The notes: generated by a model from the letters alone, not told the origin. Shown: positions 33,612 through 42,799, numbered from the stretch's first letter. The stretch: 64,000 nt of DNA from Cohnella pontilimi (GCF_005049045.1 NZ_SUPK01000001.1:620001-684000); one strand, 5' to 3'. Program-made: numbers and translations.

Positions 33612-35135
33612 ATGGCCAAACAGTCCAAAGGACTGATCATTTTATCGATGGCGCTCGGCCTGTTAATGTCCTCATTGGACAATACGATCGTATCGGCATG
33701 TATCAATAAAGTGGTGAACGACATCGGCGGGATCGACAAGAACACGTGGGTGTTTACTTCCTACATGCTCGCGGCGACCAGCACCATGCTTATTTTCGGC
33801 AAGCTTTCAGACATGTTCGGGCGCAAAAAATTTTATTTGATCGGGATCGGACTGTTCTTGATCGGATCCGCGCTTTGCGGAACCGCGACTGACATCTACC
33901 AGCTCATTTGTTACCGGGTCATTCAAGGCATCGGTTCCGGTTCGATTTTCCCGATTTCTTTTTCGATTATTTACACGCTGTTTAACAACCAAAAAGACGC
34001 GGCCAAAATGTCCGGGGTATTCGGAGCCGTATTCGGCTTGTCCTCCGTGGCAGGGCCCCAGCTCGGCACCTGGATCGCGGATACGCTGGGCTGGCGCTGG
34101 TGCTTTTACGTGAATTTGCCGATCGGCATCTTGTCCTTCCTCGTGCTGCTCTTCTCTTTGCGTGAGTCGAAGGCAGAAAATAAACCGAAAATCGACTTTC
34201 TCGGTGCCTTCCTCCTAGTGGTGTCCACGGTATCGGTCATGCTCGCTTTGGAGCTGGGCGGCAAAGATTATGCTTGGGCTTCCTGGCCAATCATCGGCTT
34301 GTTCGCGCTCGCGGCGGTCGCAACCGCTCTGTTTATTATGGTGGAACGCAAAGCGGAGGAACCGATGCTGCCTTTGAGCATCTTCAAAAGCCGGATGGTG
34401 TCGGGAACGAGCTTCGTTGTGTTCTGCCAAGGCGCGATCATGTTTTCTGCGGTTGCTTACATGCCGTATTACGCCACCTTCGTGCTGGGCAAATCCAACT
34501 CGAACGCTCTCCTGACCCCGATGATGGCCTCCGTCATTGTTGGCGCCATCTCGTTCGGATTTCTGCAGGCGTTCTTCAAATTCCGCACGATCATGGTCGC
34601 AAACATGTCGATCGGTGTGGCCGTATCGGCGCTATTCATGAACATGTCGAACACCGATCCGTTTTGGCAGATCATCACCCTTGTCGTCGTGCTAGGCCTC
34701 GGGGTCGTTGGCCCGCTGATGAGCGTTGCGCAAAACTCCATCGCCGGCAGCGTGGAGCAGCGGTATATCGGCGTGTCCTCCTCAGTCGTAGGCTTCTGGC
34801 GCAGCATCGGCGGCGTCTTGGGTGCCTCGATTATGGCCGTGATCGTGAATCGCGACATGACCTCTGCCGCCGCTCAAGCGATTTCCAGGTTTCAAATTCC
34901 GCCCGACCAGGTTGCCGCAGCCACCAATCCGGATCAAGTGTTCCGCGCCGCGAATCAATTCAGCCCGGACCTTGTTCAGTATTACAGCACGGAGATGGGG
35001 CATGCCATCAGCCACGGTTTTATCGTATCCTTGTGCTTCATGGCTGCGGGCGCCGTCATCGCCCTGCTGGTCAGGCCGGCCAAATTGGACACAAAGAAAA
35101 AAGGGGAAGAAGCCTCCGTACAGCACGTGGCTTGA
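33612..35135 (+). CDS. DHA2 (EmrB/QacA) family MFS exporter
   Basis: Proton-coupled drug or compound exporter with 14 predicted membrane helices, 507 residues. Motif A GKLSDMFGRKKFY near 61, motif D1 SLDNTIVSACINKV near 22, and motif C GAVFGLSSVAGPQLGTWIAD near 140 (antiporter) place it in DHA2. GGAGGAG lies eight bases before the ATG. It has its own promoter with palindromic sites, a strong terminator shared with the convergent peptidase gene, and a GC content a little lower than neighbours. The substrate cannot be read from sequence. Confidence 0.9.
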   Translation: MAKQSKGLIILSMALGLLMSSLDNTIVSACINKVVNDIGGIDKNTWVFTSYMLAATSTMLIFGKLSDMFGRKKFYLIGIGLFLIGSALCGTATDIYQLICYRVIQGIGSGSIFPISFSIIYTLFNNQKDAAKMSGVFGAVFGLSSVAGPQLGTWIADTLGWRWCFYVNLPIGILSFLVLLFSLRESKAENKPKIDFLGAFLLVVSTVSVMLALELGGKDYAWASWPIIGLFALAAVATALFIMVERKAEEPMLPLSIFKSRMVSGTSFVVFCQGAIMFSAVAYMPYYATFVLGKSNSNALLTPMMASVIVGAISFGFLQAFFKFRTIMVANMSIGVAVSALFMNMSNTDPFWQIITLVVVLGLGVVGPLMSVAQNSIAGSVEQRYIGVSSSVVGFWRSIGGVLGASIMAVIVNRDMTSAAAQAISRFQIPPDQVAAATNPDQVFRAANQFSPDLVQYYSTEMGHAISHGFIVSLCFMAAGAVIALLVRPAKLDTKKKGEEASVQHVA

Positions 35136-35138
35136 TGC

Positions 35139-35183
35139 AAAAACGGAGTGCCGACTGTTACCAGTCTGCACTCCGTTTTTTTA
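35139..35183. terminator. Bidirectional terminator
   Basis: AAAACGGAGTGC and GCACTCCGTTTT are perfect complements around 16 bases; A and T runs flank both sides. It ends the MFS gene on the plus strand and the YqjE-type peptidase gene on the minus strand. Confidence 0.9.
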
Positions 35184-35194
35184 TTCTTTAAGGG

Positions 35195-36331
35195 TTATGC
35201 TCCCCGCTTTACCGTCTCCGCCACAATAGCGAGCACGAGCTCGGTCACTTTGACGATGTCGTCGGCTTTAATCCGCTCGTTGGTCGTGTGAATGTCCTCG
35301 TAACCTACAGCAAGGTTGACGGTCGGCACGCCGTTGCCGTTGAACATATTGGCGTCGCTGCCGCCGCCCGATTCGAACTGGCGAGGCTCGCATCCGATCT
35401 CACGAATCGCCGCCTTGGCAATCTCAACGACCTCATCACCGTCTCCGAAACGATAAGCCGGATAAATCACTTCATGCCGGAAATCCACTTTGGCCCCGTG
35501 TTCTTTGGCCGCGCTGTCCACCGCTTCGCGCATGGAGTCGACCACACGTTCCATTTTAGAATCGTCACGGCTGCGGGCTTCCGCGTATATCGTCACTTTA
35601 TCAACGACAATGTTCACTTCCCCGCCGCCCTCGAACCTGCCGATGTTGGCGGTCGTCTCATGGTCGATGCGCCCGAGCTTCATACGGGACACCGCTTTGG
35701 ACGCCACTTGGATGGCACTGATGCCGTCTTCCGGATTGACGCCGGCGTGTGCCGCTTTTCCCTGGATGGTGATATACTGACGGGAGTTCGTCGGAGCCGC
35801 CACGGCAATAGCCCCAATCTCCCCGTTGGAGTCAAGCGCATAGCCGTATTTCGCGCGGAGCAGCGAGCCGTCCATCGCGCGGGACCCGATCAACCCCGAC
35901 TCTTCGCCCGCCGTAATGACGACTTGAATGGAGCCGTGAGGAAGATTTTTCTCCTTCAGCACACGGATCGCTTCGAAAATCGCGGCGAGTCCGGCCTTGT
36001 CGTCGCTGCCGAGAATCGTCGTCCCGTCGCTGCGGATATATCCGTCGTCATCGAGCCGCGGCTTGATGCTTTTGCCCGGTGCGACAGTATCCATATGTGA
36101 GGTGAACAACAACCCCGGCGCATTCTCCGAGCCGGACGATGCCGGTAACCAAGCAAACAAGTTGCCGGAGCCGTGGCCCGTTTTGGCGGCCGTATCGTCC
36201 TCGGTGACTTCCAGTCCCAGTTGTCCGAACTTGTCCTTCAGCACCTTGCTGATCTCTTGCTCGTGCTTCGTTTCGCTGTCGATTTTGACCAATTCCATAA
36301 ACTCCGACAATAGCCGTTCGCGTTGTACCAT
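35195..36331 (-). CDS. yqjE: M20/M42-type peptidase, YqjE-like (PepT-related)
   Basis: Zinc aminopeptidase of the ArgE/DapE superfamily, often called tripeptidase T-like. Metal ligands: HMDT near residue 78 (His-Asp), GSDDKAGLA near 107 and the Glu-Glu of VITAGEESGLIG near 140; a dimerisation insert lies at 180-290; the final His is in YEDIHTTNERI near 350. 378 residues. B. subtilis YqjE lies in a similar neighbourhood. Substrate not determined. Confidence 0.87.
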   Translation of the reverse strand: MVQRERLLSEFMELVKIDSETKHEQEISKVLKDKFGQLGLEVTEDDTAAKTGHGSGNLFAWLPASSGSENAPGLLFTSHMDTVAPGKSIKPRLDDDGYIRSDGTTILGSDDKAGLAAIFEAIRVLKEKNLPHGSIQVVITAGEESGLIGSRAMDGSLLRAKYGYALDSNGEIGAIAVAAPTNSRQYITIQGKAAHAGVNPEDGISAIQVASKAVSRMKLGRIDHETTANIGRFEGGGEVNIVVDKVTIYAEARSRDDSKMERVVDSMREAVDSAAKEHGAKVDFRHEVIYPAYRFGDGDEVVEIAKAAIREIGCEPRQFESGGGSDANMFNGNGVPTVNLAVGYEDIHTTNERIKADDIVKVTELVLAIVAETVKRGA

Positions 36332-36404
36332 AGCGCTTTCCTCCCGACGATATCTTCGTTACAATAATGGTATACAAGCTTACTGCAGAAAGGAAGACCT
36401 TTCC

Positions 36405-36500
36405 TTGAATACCCGCTGGTTCAAAATCATTGTCATCGTCACGCTTTTAGCCATGCTGCTCTCCACGCTTCTCATGAGTGTGGGCTCGCTGTTTCAGTAA
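36405..36500 (+). CDS. prli42: Prli42-like miniprotein (stressosome membrane anchor)
   Basis: A 31-residue peptide from TTG 36405: a short polar start NTRWFK then one membrane helix KIIVIVTLLAMLLSTLLMSV and GSLFQ. Lysine/charge before a helix with the repeated Met-Leu-Leu-Ser-Thr-Leu-Leu run matches Prli42, which anchors the stressosome to the membrane in Listeria. AAAGGAAG lies about ten bases upstream. Its last 29 bases overlap the 3' end of the convergent lipB gene. Easily missed for its size. Confidence 0.7.
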   Translation: MNTRWFKIIVIVTLLAMLLSTLLMSVGSLFQ

Positions 36501-37167
36501 CAACCGGCTCGTAACCGAAAACGCGGCTGAAATGCGACACGATCAGCCGTCCGATTTCTTCCGTGCCGTACGATTGCCCAGTGAGCGCCTCGAGCGAGGT
36601 TACACCGTATTCCGAAATTCCGCAGGGTACAATTCCCTGGAAACCTTCCCGCTCTACGCCGCGTTTCACATTGAACGCAAAGCCGTGACTGGTCACGAAA
36701 CCGCGTCTCGTGCGGGCTTTGTTGAATTTGACGCCGATCGCGGCAATTTTCTCGTCCCCGACCCATACGCCGGTGTATTGCGGTTTTCGACCGGCCTGCA
36801 GCCCGAAATCCGCCAGCAATCCGATGATTGATTCCTCAAGATCCCGCAAATAACGGTGCAAATCAAGCCCGACCGCATCCAGGTAAAGCAGCGGATAGCC
36901 GACCAACTGTCCGGGACCATGGTACGTAATATCTCCGCCGCGGTCGATTTCAAAAACTTCGATTCCTCTGCGCTTCAATTCGTCCGTGCCGAACAGCAAA
37001 TGTTCGGGATGACGATCGGAACCGATCGTGTAGGTCGGCGGATGCTCGAGCAGCAGCAGTGTGTCCTCGCGCTCCTCGCGGTCAATTTCCCCCACCAGCC
37101 GTTTTTGCAAATCCCAAGCCTCTTGGTATCCGATTCGAGACAGCCACTCCGTATGTAAAGGTTTCAT
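36472..37167 (-). CDS. lipB: Octanoyl-(acyl carrier protein):protein octanoyltransferase
   Basis: Moves octanoate from ACP to lipoyl domains, the first step of lipoate attachment. Family motifs: DRGGDITYHGPGQLVGYPLL near residue 75, the catalytic Lys in AAIGVKFNKARTRRGFVTSH near 145, and the Cys in GIVPCGISEYGVTSL near 180. 231 residues; GGAGGGG before the ATG. It follows the bkd E2 gene, whose product needs lipoate, though a repeat element and 155 bases separate them. In some Bacillus the same step is done by LipM; LipB is more usual outside Bacillus. Confidence 0.95.
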   Translation of the reverse strand: MKPLHTEWLSRIGYQEAWDLQKRLVGEIDREEREDTLLLLEHPPTYTIGSDRHPEHLLFGTDELKRRGIEVFEIDRGGDITYHGPGQLVGYPLLYLDAVGLDLHRYLRDLEESIIGLLADFGLQAGRKPQYTGVWVGDEKIAAIGVKFNKARTRRGFVTSHGFAFNVKRGVEREGFQGIVPCGISEYGVTSLEALTGQSYGTEEIGRLIVSHFSRVFGYEPVVTETASPHS

Positions 37168-37263
37168 CCCGCCCCTCCTCGCATGCTGCTTTCCCGTCTA
37201 TTGTAGAGTTAAAAAGCGCTGTCCGCAAACAGCGCTCTTCATTACACAGAGATTGTCAGGGGT

Positions 37264-37314
37264 CCCCAAAAAGTAATCGGACTACGCTTCGAAGATAAAC
37301 GTCACTTTTTGGGG
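37264..37314. repeat. CCCCAAAAAGT inverted repeat (copy 2)
   Basis: Perfect arms CCCCAAAAAGT (37264-37274) and ACTTTTTGGGG (37304-37314) enclose AATCGGACTACGCTTCGAAG and GATAAACGTC. Minus-strand reading begins CCCCAAAAAGTGACGTTTAT, close to the half-units at 61530 and to copy 1. It lies nine bases past the bkdB stop and might end that transcript, though the T-run is within the stem. Confidence 0.8.
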
Positions 37315-37322
37315 GTGAGTAG

Positions 37323-38645
37323 TTAGTAAAGTTTCGTGTCGGGACCGAAGCCTTCGAGAATTTCCTTGACCTTCTGGTGGAAACGACCGCAAATGATCCC
37401 GTCCAGGATCCGGTGGTCGAAGGACAAGCACAGGTTGACCATCGAGCGGATGCCGAGCATATCGCCGATGACGACGGGGCGTTTCACGATCGCTTCGAAC
37501 GTCAGAATCGCGGCCTGCGGATAGTTGATGATCGGATACGAAAGCACGGATCCGAACGTCCCCGTATTGTTCACGGTGAACGTGCCGCCCTGCATGTCCG
37601 ACAGCTTCAGCTTGCCTTCTCTCGTCTTGCGGGCCAGCTCGTGGATCTCGTGCGCGAGGCCCGTGATCGTTTTCTGGTCCGCGTTCCGGATGACCGGCGT
37701 CAGCACGGAGTCCTCCGTACCGACCGCCAGCGACAAGTTGATATCACGTTTCACGATGATTTTGTCCACCGCCCACACCGAGTTCATGAGCGGATATTCC
37801 TTGATCGCGCCGACGACGGCTTTCAGCAGGAACGGCATGAACGTGAGGTTGATGCCTTCCTGTTTTTTGAAACCGTCTTTCAGCCGGTTGCGCAGCTCGA
37901 CGAGGTTGGTTAAATCGACTTCAACCATCGTCCAGGCATGCGGAATCTCGTTGACGCTTTGGCGCATATTTTTCGCGATCGTATTGCGGATCGGCGTGAC
38001 ATCGATCGCATATTCGCGGCTGCCCGGCGCCGCTTGTCCTTCGTCGACCTCGACGATGGGAATCCGGGGCGGCTCCGGCATCCTGGCCATTGCCTCAACA
38101 GGAGCGGCCGGCGCGGCAGCGGAAAATGCGTTGCCGCGGTTCCCCGCAGTTACGGCGTCCAGCACGTCTTTACGCGTAATGCGCCCGCCCATCCCGCTGC
38201 CCGCGATCCGGGACAAGTCCACGCCGTTGTCCGCAGCGAGCTTCTGTACGGCCGGCGAATAGCGGGCACGCATCGGCGCGTCCGGATCGAATGCTGCAGC
38301 CGGTGAAGCCTGTACGGCGGCCGGACGATTCACCGGCTCCGAAGCAGGCATGGGCTCGGCGGGAGCAGTCGGCATTTCGGCTGCCGGTGAAGCGGCGCCT
38401 TCCGTCTCCACGAGCGCGATTGGAGTGCCCACATCCACCAACTCGCCGGCGCCCGCCAAAATTTTCACCAATTTTCCGCGGGCGGTGGAAGGCAACTCGG
38501 CGTTTACTTTATCGGTTATCAGTTCACAAATTGGCTCGTACATGTCCACCATATCGCCGGGCTGCTTCAGCCAGCGGTCGATGGTCGCGTTCACGAGCGA
38601 TTCGGCAAGCTGCGGCATGATGATTTCCACAATTTGTTTCGGCAT
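37323..38645 (-). CDS. bkdB: Branched-chain 2-oxoacid dehydrogenase E2 (dihydrolipoyl acyltransferase)
   Basis: Acyl-transfer core of the complex that makes branched-chain acyl-CoA from Leu/Val/Ile 2-oxo acids. Order: lipoyl domain (1-80, lipoylated Lys in ELITDKVNAELP near 48), Pro/Ala-rich linker, E3/E1-binding domain (YSPAVQKLAADNGVDLSRIA near 132), second linker, then catalytic domain with the active His in LCLSFDHRILDG near 410. ATG 38645 follows AAGGG; 440 residues. Last gene of bkdAA-bkdAB-bkdB. Confidence 0.9.
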   Translation of the reverse strand: MPKQIVEIIMPQLAESLVNATIDRWLKQPGDMVDMYEPICELITDKVNAELPSTARGKLVKILAGAGELVDVGTPIALVETEGAASPAAEMPTAPAEPMPASEPVNRPAAVQASPAAAFDPDAPMRARYSPAVQKLAADNGVDLSRIAGSGMGGRITRKDVLDAVTAGNRGNAFSAAAPAAPVEAMARMPEPPRIPIVEVDEGQAAPGSREYAIDVTPIRNTIAKNMRQSVNEIPHAWTMVEVDLTNLVELRNRLKDGFKKQEGINLTFMPFLLKAVVGAIKEYPLMNSVWAVDKIIVKRDINLSLAVGTEDSVLTPVIRNADQKTITGLAHEIHELARKTREGKLKLSDMQGGTFTVNNTGTFGSVLSYPIINYPQAAILTFEAIVKRPVVIGDMLGIRSMVNLCLSFDHRILDGIICGRFHQKVKEILEGFGPDTKLY

Positions 38646-38680
38646 CGATTCCAACCCTTCCCCAGCACGGTTTCGAGCGA

Positions 38681-39667
38681 TTAGTAGCGGGCAAGCTCCA
38701 GCATCGCCGCTTTAAGCTTGTCCTTGTTGAGCAGAAAATGCTTCTCGCCCGGAGGGTTGATCGGCATAGCCGGCACATCGGGCGCACATAGACGGCGAAT
38801 CGGAGCATCAAGGTCGTACAGCAGCTCTTCCGCGATGATCGCGGACACTTCCGCTCCGACACCGCCGGTTTTGTTATCTTCATGGACGATCAGCACTTTG
38901 CCGGTTTTCGCCGCGGCTTCCAAAATCCCTTCGCGGTCCAGCGGCTGCAGCGTGCGCAAGTCGAGGATGTGCGCTTCGACGCCTTCCTCGCGGGACAGCT
39001 CTTCCGCGGCCTGCATGGCAAAATGCAGCGGCATGCTGTAGCCGATTACCGTGATATCGCTGCCTTCGCGCATGACTTTGGATTTGCCGATCGGCACGAC
39101 ATAATCGTCCTCCGGCACCTCGTCCGTGATCAGGCGGTAGCATTTTTTATTTTCGAAAAAGATGACCGGATCCGGGTCGCGGATGGCCGCTTTCAGCAAG
39201 CCTTTCGCGTCGTAAGCCGTGGACGGGGCTACAATCTTGAGGCCAGGCGTTCCGAAAAATACCGATTCCGGACACTGCGAGTGATACAAGCCTCCGAAAA
39301 TACCGCCGCCGATCGGCGCGCGGATCACCACTGGGCAATCCCAATCATTGTTCGAGCGGTACCGGATTTTCGCGGCTTCACTGATGATTTGGTTCGTTGC
39401 CGGAAACATGAAGTCGGAATACTGCATTTCCGCGATCGGCTTCATCCCGGCCATGGCCGCCCCGATGGCGACGCCGGCAATGGCCGATTCGGCCAGCGGG
39501 GTATCGAGCGCACGGTCCTCGCCGAACTGCTGCTGCAGCCCTTTGGTCGTGCCGAAAACGCCGCCTTTCAAGCCGATATCCTCACCCAGTACGAATACGG
39601 ACGGATCCCGCTCCATCTCTTCCTTCATCGCCGTGCGAATGGCTTCAATATATTCGATTACGGGCAT
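38681..39667 (-). CDS. bkdAB: Branched-chain 2-oxoacid dehydrogenase E1 beta
   Basis: Beta subunit of the thiamine-diphosphate decarboxylase. It starts PVIEYIEAIRTAMKEEMERD and has the conserved GEDIGLKGGVFGTTKGLQQQ near 25, then LAESAIAGVAIGAAMAGM near 60, RAPIGGGIFGGLYHSQ near 120, and a C-terminal transketolase-like domain with HEDNKTGGVGAEVSA. 328 residues. ATG 39667 follows GGGGGAG. It begins three bases after the bkdAA stop. Confidence 0.93.
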   Translation of the reverse strand: MPVIEYIEAIRTAMKEEMERDPSVFVLGEDIGLKGGVFGTTKGLQQQFGEDRALDTPLAESAIAGVAIGAAMAGMKPIAEMQYSDFMFPATNQIISEAAKIRYRSNNDWDCPVVIRAPIGGGIFGGLYHSQCPESVFFGTPGLKIVAPSTAYDAKGLLKAAIRDPDPVIFFENKKCYRLITDEVPEDDYVVPIGKSKVMREGSDITVIGYSMPLHFAMQAAEELSREEGVEAHILDLRTLQPLDREGILEAAAKTGKVLIVHEDNKTGGVGAEVSAIIAEELLYDLDAPIRRLCAPDVPAMPINPPGEKHFLLNKDKLKAAMLELARY

Positions 39668-39669
39668 GA

Positions 39670-40698
39670 TCAGCGACTCCCCCCGTCTTCTTCCGCGTAT
39701 ACGTAACGCCAAGATTCTTCTGCCGGCTGGAACGGCGCACGCTCCGCATACTCGGTCGCTTCGTCGATGATGGCGCGCTGACGCGCCTGCAGTTCCGCTT
39801 CCTTCTCATCCGACCAAAGACCGGCTTCGGTTAAATATTGACGGAAAGCCGGAATGGCGTCTTTCCGTTTGTGCTCCTCGACTTCTTCCTTCGTCCGATA
39901 AGCCAAATCATTGTCGGATGTGGAGTGCGGAGTGACCCGGTACGTCATGATTTCGATCAGGGTCGGTCCCTCTCCGGCTTCGGCACGCTCGCGCGCTTCT
40001 TTGACGACCCGGTACACCTCGAGCGGATCGTTGCCGTCCACCCGGAATCCCGGAAAACCGTATCCGATCGCCCGGTCGGCGATACGGCCGGCCGATTGTT
40101 TGGAGAACGGGATGGAAATGGCATACTGGTTGTTTTGACAAATGAAAATAACCGGAAGCTTATGCACGCCCGCAAAGTTGCATCCTTCGTGAAAGTCTCC
40201 CTGGTTGCTCGAGCCTTCGCCGAACGAGACGATCGACACCGACTTCTCTCCGCGCATTTTGGCGGCGAGCGCAAATCCCACCGCGTGAGGAACCTGCGTC
40301 GTCACCGGACTCGAACCGGTCACGATGCGCAATCTTTTCGAGCCGAAATGCCCCGGCATTTGGCGGCCCGCGCTATTCGGATCTTCGGCTTTCGCAAACA
40401 AGGAAAGCATGAGCTCCTTGACGGTCATGCCCACGGACAACACGACTCCATAGTCGCGGTAATAAGGAAGGAACCAATCCCGCTCGCGATCCATGGCGAA
40501 CGTCATGGCCACCTGTGAAGGCTCCTGTGTAATTCCGGAAATGTGGAAGTTGATTTTGCCTGCTCTTTGCAGCAATTGCGACCGCTCATCGTAACGACGG
40601 GCCAGCATCATCATTTCGTACATCGCTACCGCTTGCTCGTCCGTGATGCCGAGCTGGGTGTGCCGCATCGTTTGCCGGACGGTGCCTGTCTGGTTCAT
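39670..40698 (-). CDS. bkdAA: Branched-chain 2-oxoacid dehydrogenase E1 alpha
   Basis: Alpha subunit that binds ThDP. The ThDP motif is GEGSSNQGDFHEGCNFAGVH near residue 170 ending QNNQYAISIP; the phospho-loop-like region TYRVTPHSTSDNDLAYRTKE near 265 holds the family HxTxD pattern. MGMTVKELMLSLFAKAED and RQMPGHFGSKRLRIVTGSSP near 110-130 match branched-chain rather than pyruvate enzymes. 342 residues. GGAGGGA precedes the ATG. A terminator lies between it and lpdA upstream, so it may have its own promoter too. Confidence 0.92.
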   Translation of the reverse strand: MNQTGTVRQTMRHTQLGITDEQAVAMYEMMMLARRYDERSQLLQRAGKINFHISGITQEPSQVAMTFAMDRERDWFLPYYRDYGVVLSVGMTVKELMLSLFAKAEDPNSAGRQMPGHFGSKRLRIVTGSSPVTTQVPHAVGFALAAKMRGEKSVSIVSFGEGSSNQGDFHEGCNFAGVHKLPVIFICQNNQYAISIPFSKQSAGRIADRAIGYGFPGFRVDGNDPLEVYRVVKEARERAEAGEGPTLIEIMTYRVTPHSTSDNDLAYRTKEEVEEHKRKDAIPAFRQYLTEAGLWSDEKEAELQARQRAIIDEATEYAERAPFQPAEESWRYVYAEEDGGSR

Positions 40699-40782
40699 GG
40701 CTCGTCCCTCCTGGCTTTCGGATAGTTTATAACCTGGTCTTAATACTTGAATCTAAAACCTATTATACTCCCCCGGCGCACA

Positions 40783-40831
40783 AAAAGAAACGCCCAACGG
40801 GAGAAGTGTGCCTCATCATCTCCTGTTGGCC
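40783..40831 (-). terminator. Intrinsic terminator between lpdA and bkdAA
   Basis: CCAACAGGAGA and TCTCCCGTTGG (with one mismatch) form a long stem with a 14-base loop; on the minus strand TTTCTTTTTG follows. It lies just past the lpdA stop, within what is otherwise a bkd operon, so the downstream genes should be partly uncoupled from lpdA. Confidence 0.8.
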
Positions 40832-40862
40832 GTAAGAAAGCCAAACTTTTGAAGCACGCCCG

Positions 40863-42293
40863 TCAGACGTGACCGCCGATACTGGACAAGCCGAGCATTG
40901 TTTCCTGCATCAATTCCGATAAAGTCGGATGCGGATGAATCGTCCGGCCGATTTCCCACGGCACCGCATCCAGCAGCTTCGCGAGCGAGGCTTCCGCAAT
41001 GAGTTCCGTCGCGTGAGCGCCTACGAGGTGAACGCCCAGCAAATCGCCGGTTTCCGAATCCGCCACCGCTTTCGCGAAGCCCTCGCTCTCCCCGTATACC
41101 AGCGCTTTGCCGGATACCCGATACGGAACGCGCGCCGATTTGACCTTCAAGCCCGCTGCTTTGGCCGCCTCTTCGGTCCACCCGATGGATGCCGCTTCCG
41201 GCCGGGAATAAATGCATCGCGGAATGTCTCTATCCGCACAACGCACCGGTGTTCCGCCGGTCAAATGCTCCACCGCAACCGCCGCTTCGTGCATCGCCGC
41301 GTGGGCGAGCTGGACGCCGCCGATCGCATCGCCGATCGCATAAATATGCGGTTCGCCAGTCTGCAGCGTATCCGGATTGACCGAGATGAATCCGCCCAAA
41401 CTCTTCACGTCGGTATTTTCCAGACCGATGCCTTCCACATTGCCCTGGCGTCCCACGGATACCATCATTCGCTGCGCCGACAACGTCACGGTTCCGCCGG
41501 TCGTTTCCGCCTCCACGGTCACCCCGTTTTCCGAGACGGAGCAGGTCGCGGCCTGCAGCTTGGCGCCCGTGATCACGCGCACGCCGCGCTTCGTAAGCGC
41601 CTTGGCGATTTCGCGGGACACATCTTTGTCTTCCGCCGGCAGCAGCCGGTCCGCCGTCTCGAGCAGCGTCACTTCCGTTCCGAAGTCACCCAACATGGAC
41701 GCCCATTCCACACCGATCACACCGCCGCCGACAATCAGTACGGATGTCGGCCTGTCGCTCCACTCCAGCGCTTCGTCGCTTGTGACGACCGTGTGTCCGT
41801 CGTACGGCAAGCCTTCCAGCCGCCGGGGACGGGATCCCGTCGCGATAATCACGTGTTTCGGCACGACTGTCTCGGATTCGCCGTCCGCGAGTTCCACCGC
41901 CACGGCGCCGCTCTTCGGCGAGAAAATAGAAGGGCCGATAATTCTGCCGTTTCCGTTCAGAACTTGGATGCGATTTTGCTTCATCAAGGCCTGTACGCCC
42001 TTATACAGTTGTTCCACGATGTTGTTTTTGCGGGCCGTCACCGCGGTCCAGTCGACGGAAAATTCCGATGGGTTGACGGCGATGCCGTAATCGGTTGCAT
42101 TTCGCAGCGTGGAGAATACTTCCGCACTCCGAAGAAGCGCTTTGCTTGGAATGCATCCTCGATGAAGACATGTTCCGCCGAGCTTATCTTTTTCGATAAT
42201 GACGACGCTCTTGCCGGCTTGTGCCGCGCGCACGGCTGCCGTATAGCCGCCCGGTCCGCCGCCCAATACGGCGACGTCGGTTTCAATTGGCAT
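40863..42293 (-). CDS. lpdA: Dihydrolipoamide dehydrogenase (E3)
   Basis: Flavin disulfide reductase that re-oxidises lipoamide in the 2-oxoacid complexes. FAD site VAVLGGGPGGYTAAVRAAQ near residue 8, redox pair in GGTCLHRGCIPSKALLRS near 42, NAD site LIVGGGVIGVEWASMLGDFG near 180, IYAIGDAIGGVQLAHAA near 315 and the C-terminal His-Glu IHPHPTLSE near 448. ATG 42293 follows GGAGGG; 476 residues. Also called lpdV in Bacillus bkd operons. Confidence 0.95.
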   Translation of the reverse strand: MPIETDVAVLGGGPGGYTAAVRAAQAGKSVVIIEKDKLGGTCLHRGCIPSKALLRSAEVFSTLRNATDYGIAVNPSEFSVDWTAVTARKNNIVEQLYKGVQALMKQNRIQVLNGNGRIIGPSIFSPKSGAVAVELADGESETVVPKHVIIATGSRPRRLEGLPYDGHTVVTSDEALEWSDRPTSVLIVGGGVIGVEWASMLGDFGTEVTLLETADRLLPAEDKDVSREIAKALTKRGVRVITGAKLQAATCSVSENGVTVEAETTGGTVTLSAQRMMVSVGRQGNVEGIGLENTDVKSLGGFISVNPDTLQTGEPHIYAIGDAIGGVQLAHAAMHEAAVAVEHLTGGTPVRCADRDIPRCIYSRPEAASIGWTEEAAKAAGLKVKSARVPYRVSGKALVYGESEGFAKAVADSETGDLLGVHLVGAHATELIAEASLAKLLDAVPWEIGRTIHPHPTLSELMQETMLGLSSIGGHV

Positions 42294-42469
42294 GATAGTC
42301 CCTCCGCGATCGATTATCCTCGTAAACCCCATGAAAACTGGTTCATTTCCCCCTATTGTACCTTTTTTTCAGCCGGGAACAAACCAAAATGATCGTCACT
42401 GTTCGACCTTGCGTGGACAACCCTCTAGGAAAAAGGTATGATGAGAGAGAACAAAGGAGGGCCTTTTCC

Positions 42470-42799
42470 GTGAAACTCATCCTTTCGCGCCTGATCGCCA
42501 TCCTGCTTCTGGTCATTCCCGGAATTGGCGCCGCTTACGGATTCTTGAAGATGAAAGACGCGATTTTCCGCTATTTCGCCGATATGGGCGACGTACATGT
42601 GCAAACTCCCCATTTTGATTGGTGGGGTTTTGTGCTCGGCTTTATATTGTTTTTGGTTGGTGTGGGGTTTATCGGCGGCTGGATTTTTTTCCGCGACCGC
42701 AAGCACAACTACTTGGCACCTCGCTTTCGCCCCAAGCGGCCCCGGCCGCCCCGCGCAAGCGATACTGAAAGCCAAGCGAGCGAGCGCCGCGCGGATTGA
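42470..42799 (+). CDS. yqzF: DUF2627 membrane protein (YqzF-like)
   Basis: Small protein of unknown function, 109 residues, two membrane helices (SRLIAILLLVIPGIGAAYGF and GFVLGFILFLVGVGFIGGWI) and a basic C-terminal tail RPKRPRPPRASDTESQASER that is longer than usual. GTG 42470 follows AAAGGAGG by about nine bases. It is divergent from lpdA; in B. subtilis yqzF neighbours bkdR. The regulator and ptb-bcd-buk genes are absent here. Confidence 0.8.
   Translation: MKLILSRLIAILLLVIPGIGAAYGFLKMKDAIFRYFADMGDVHVQTPHFDWWGFVLGFILFLVGVGFIGGWIFFRDRKHNYLAPRFRPKRPRPPRASDTESQASERRAD

Noticed and set aside
35997..36404. Longer plus-strand frame upstream of the prli42 start
   Set aside because: It is antisense to the peptidase gene; only the last 32 codons have a ribosome site and family-like sequence.
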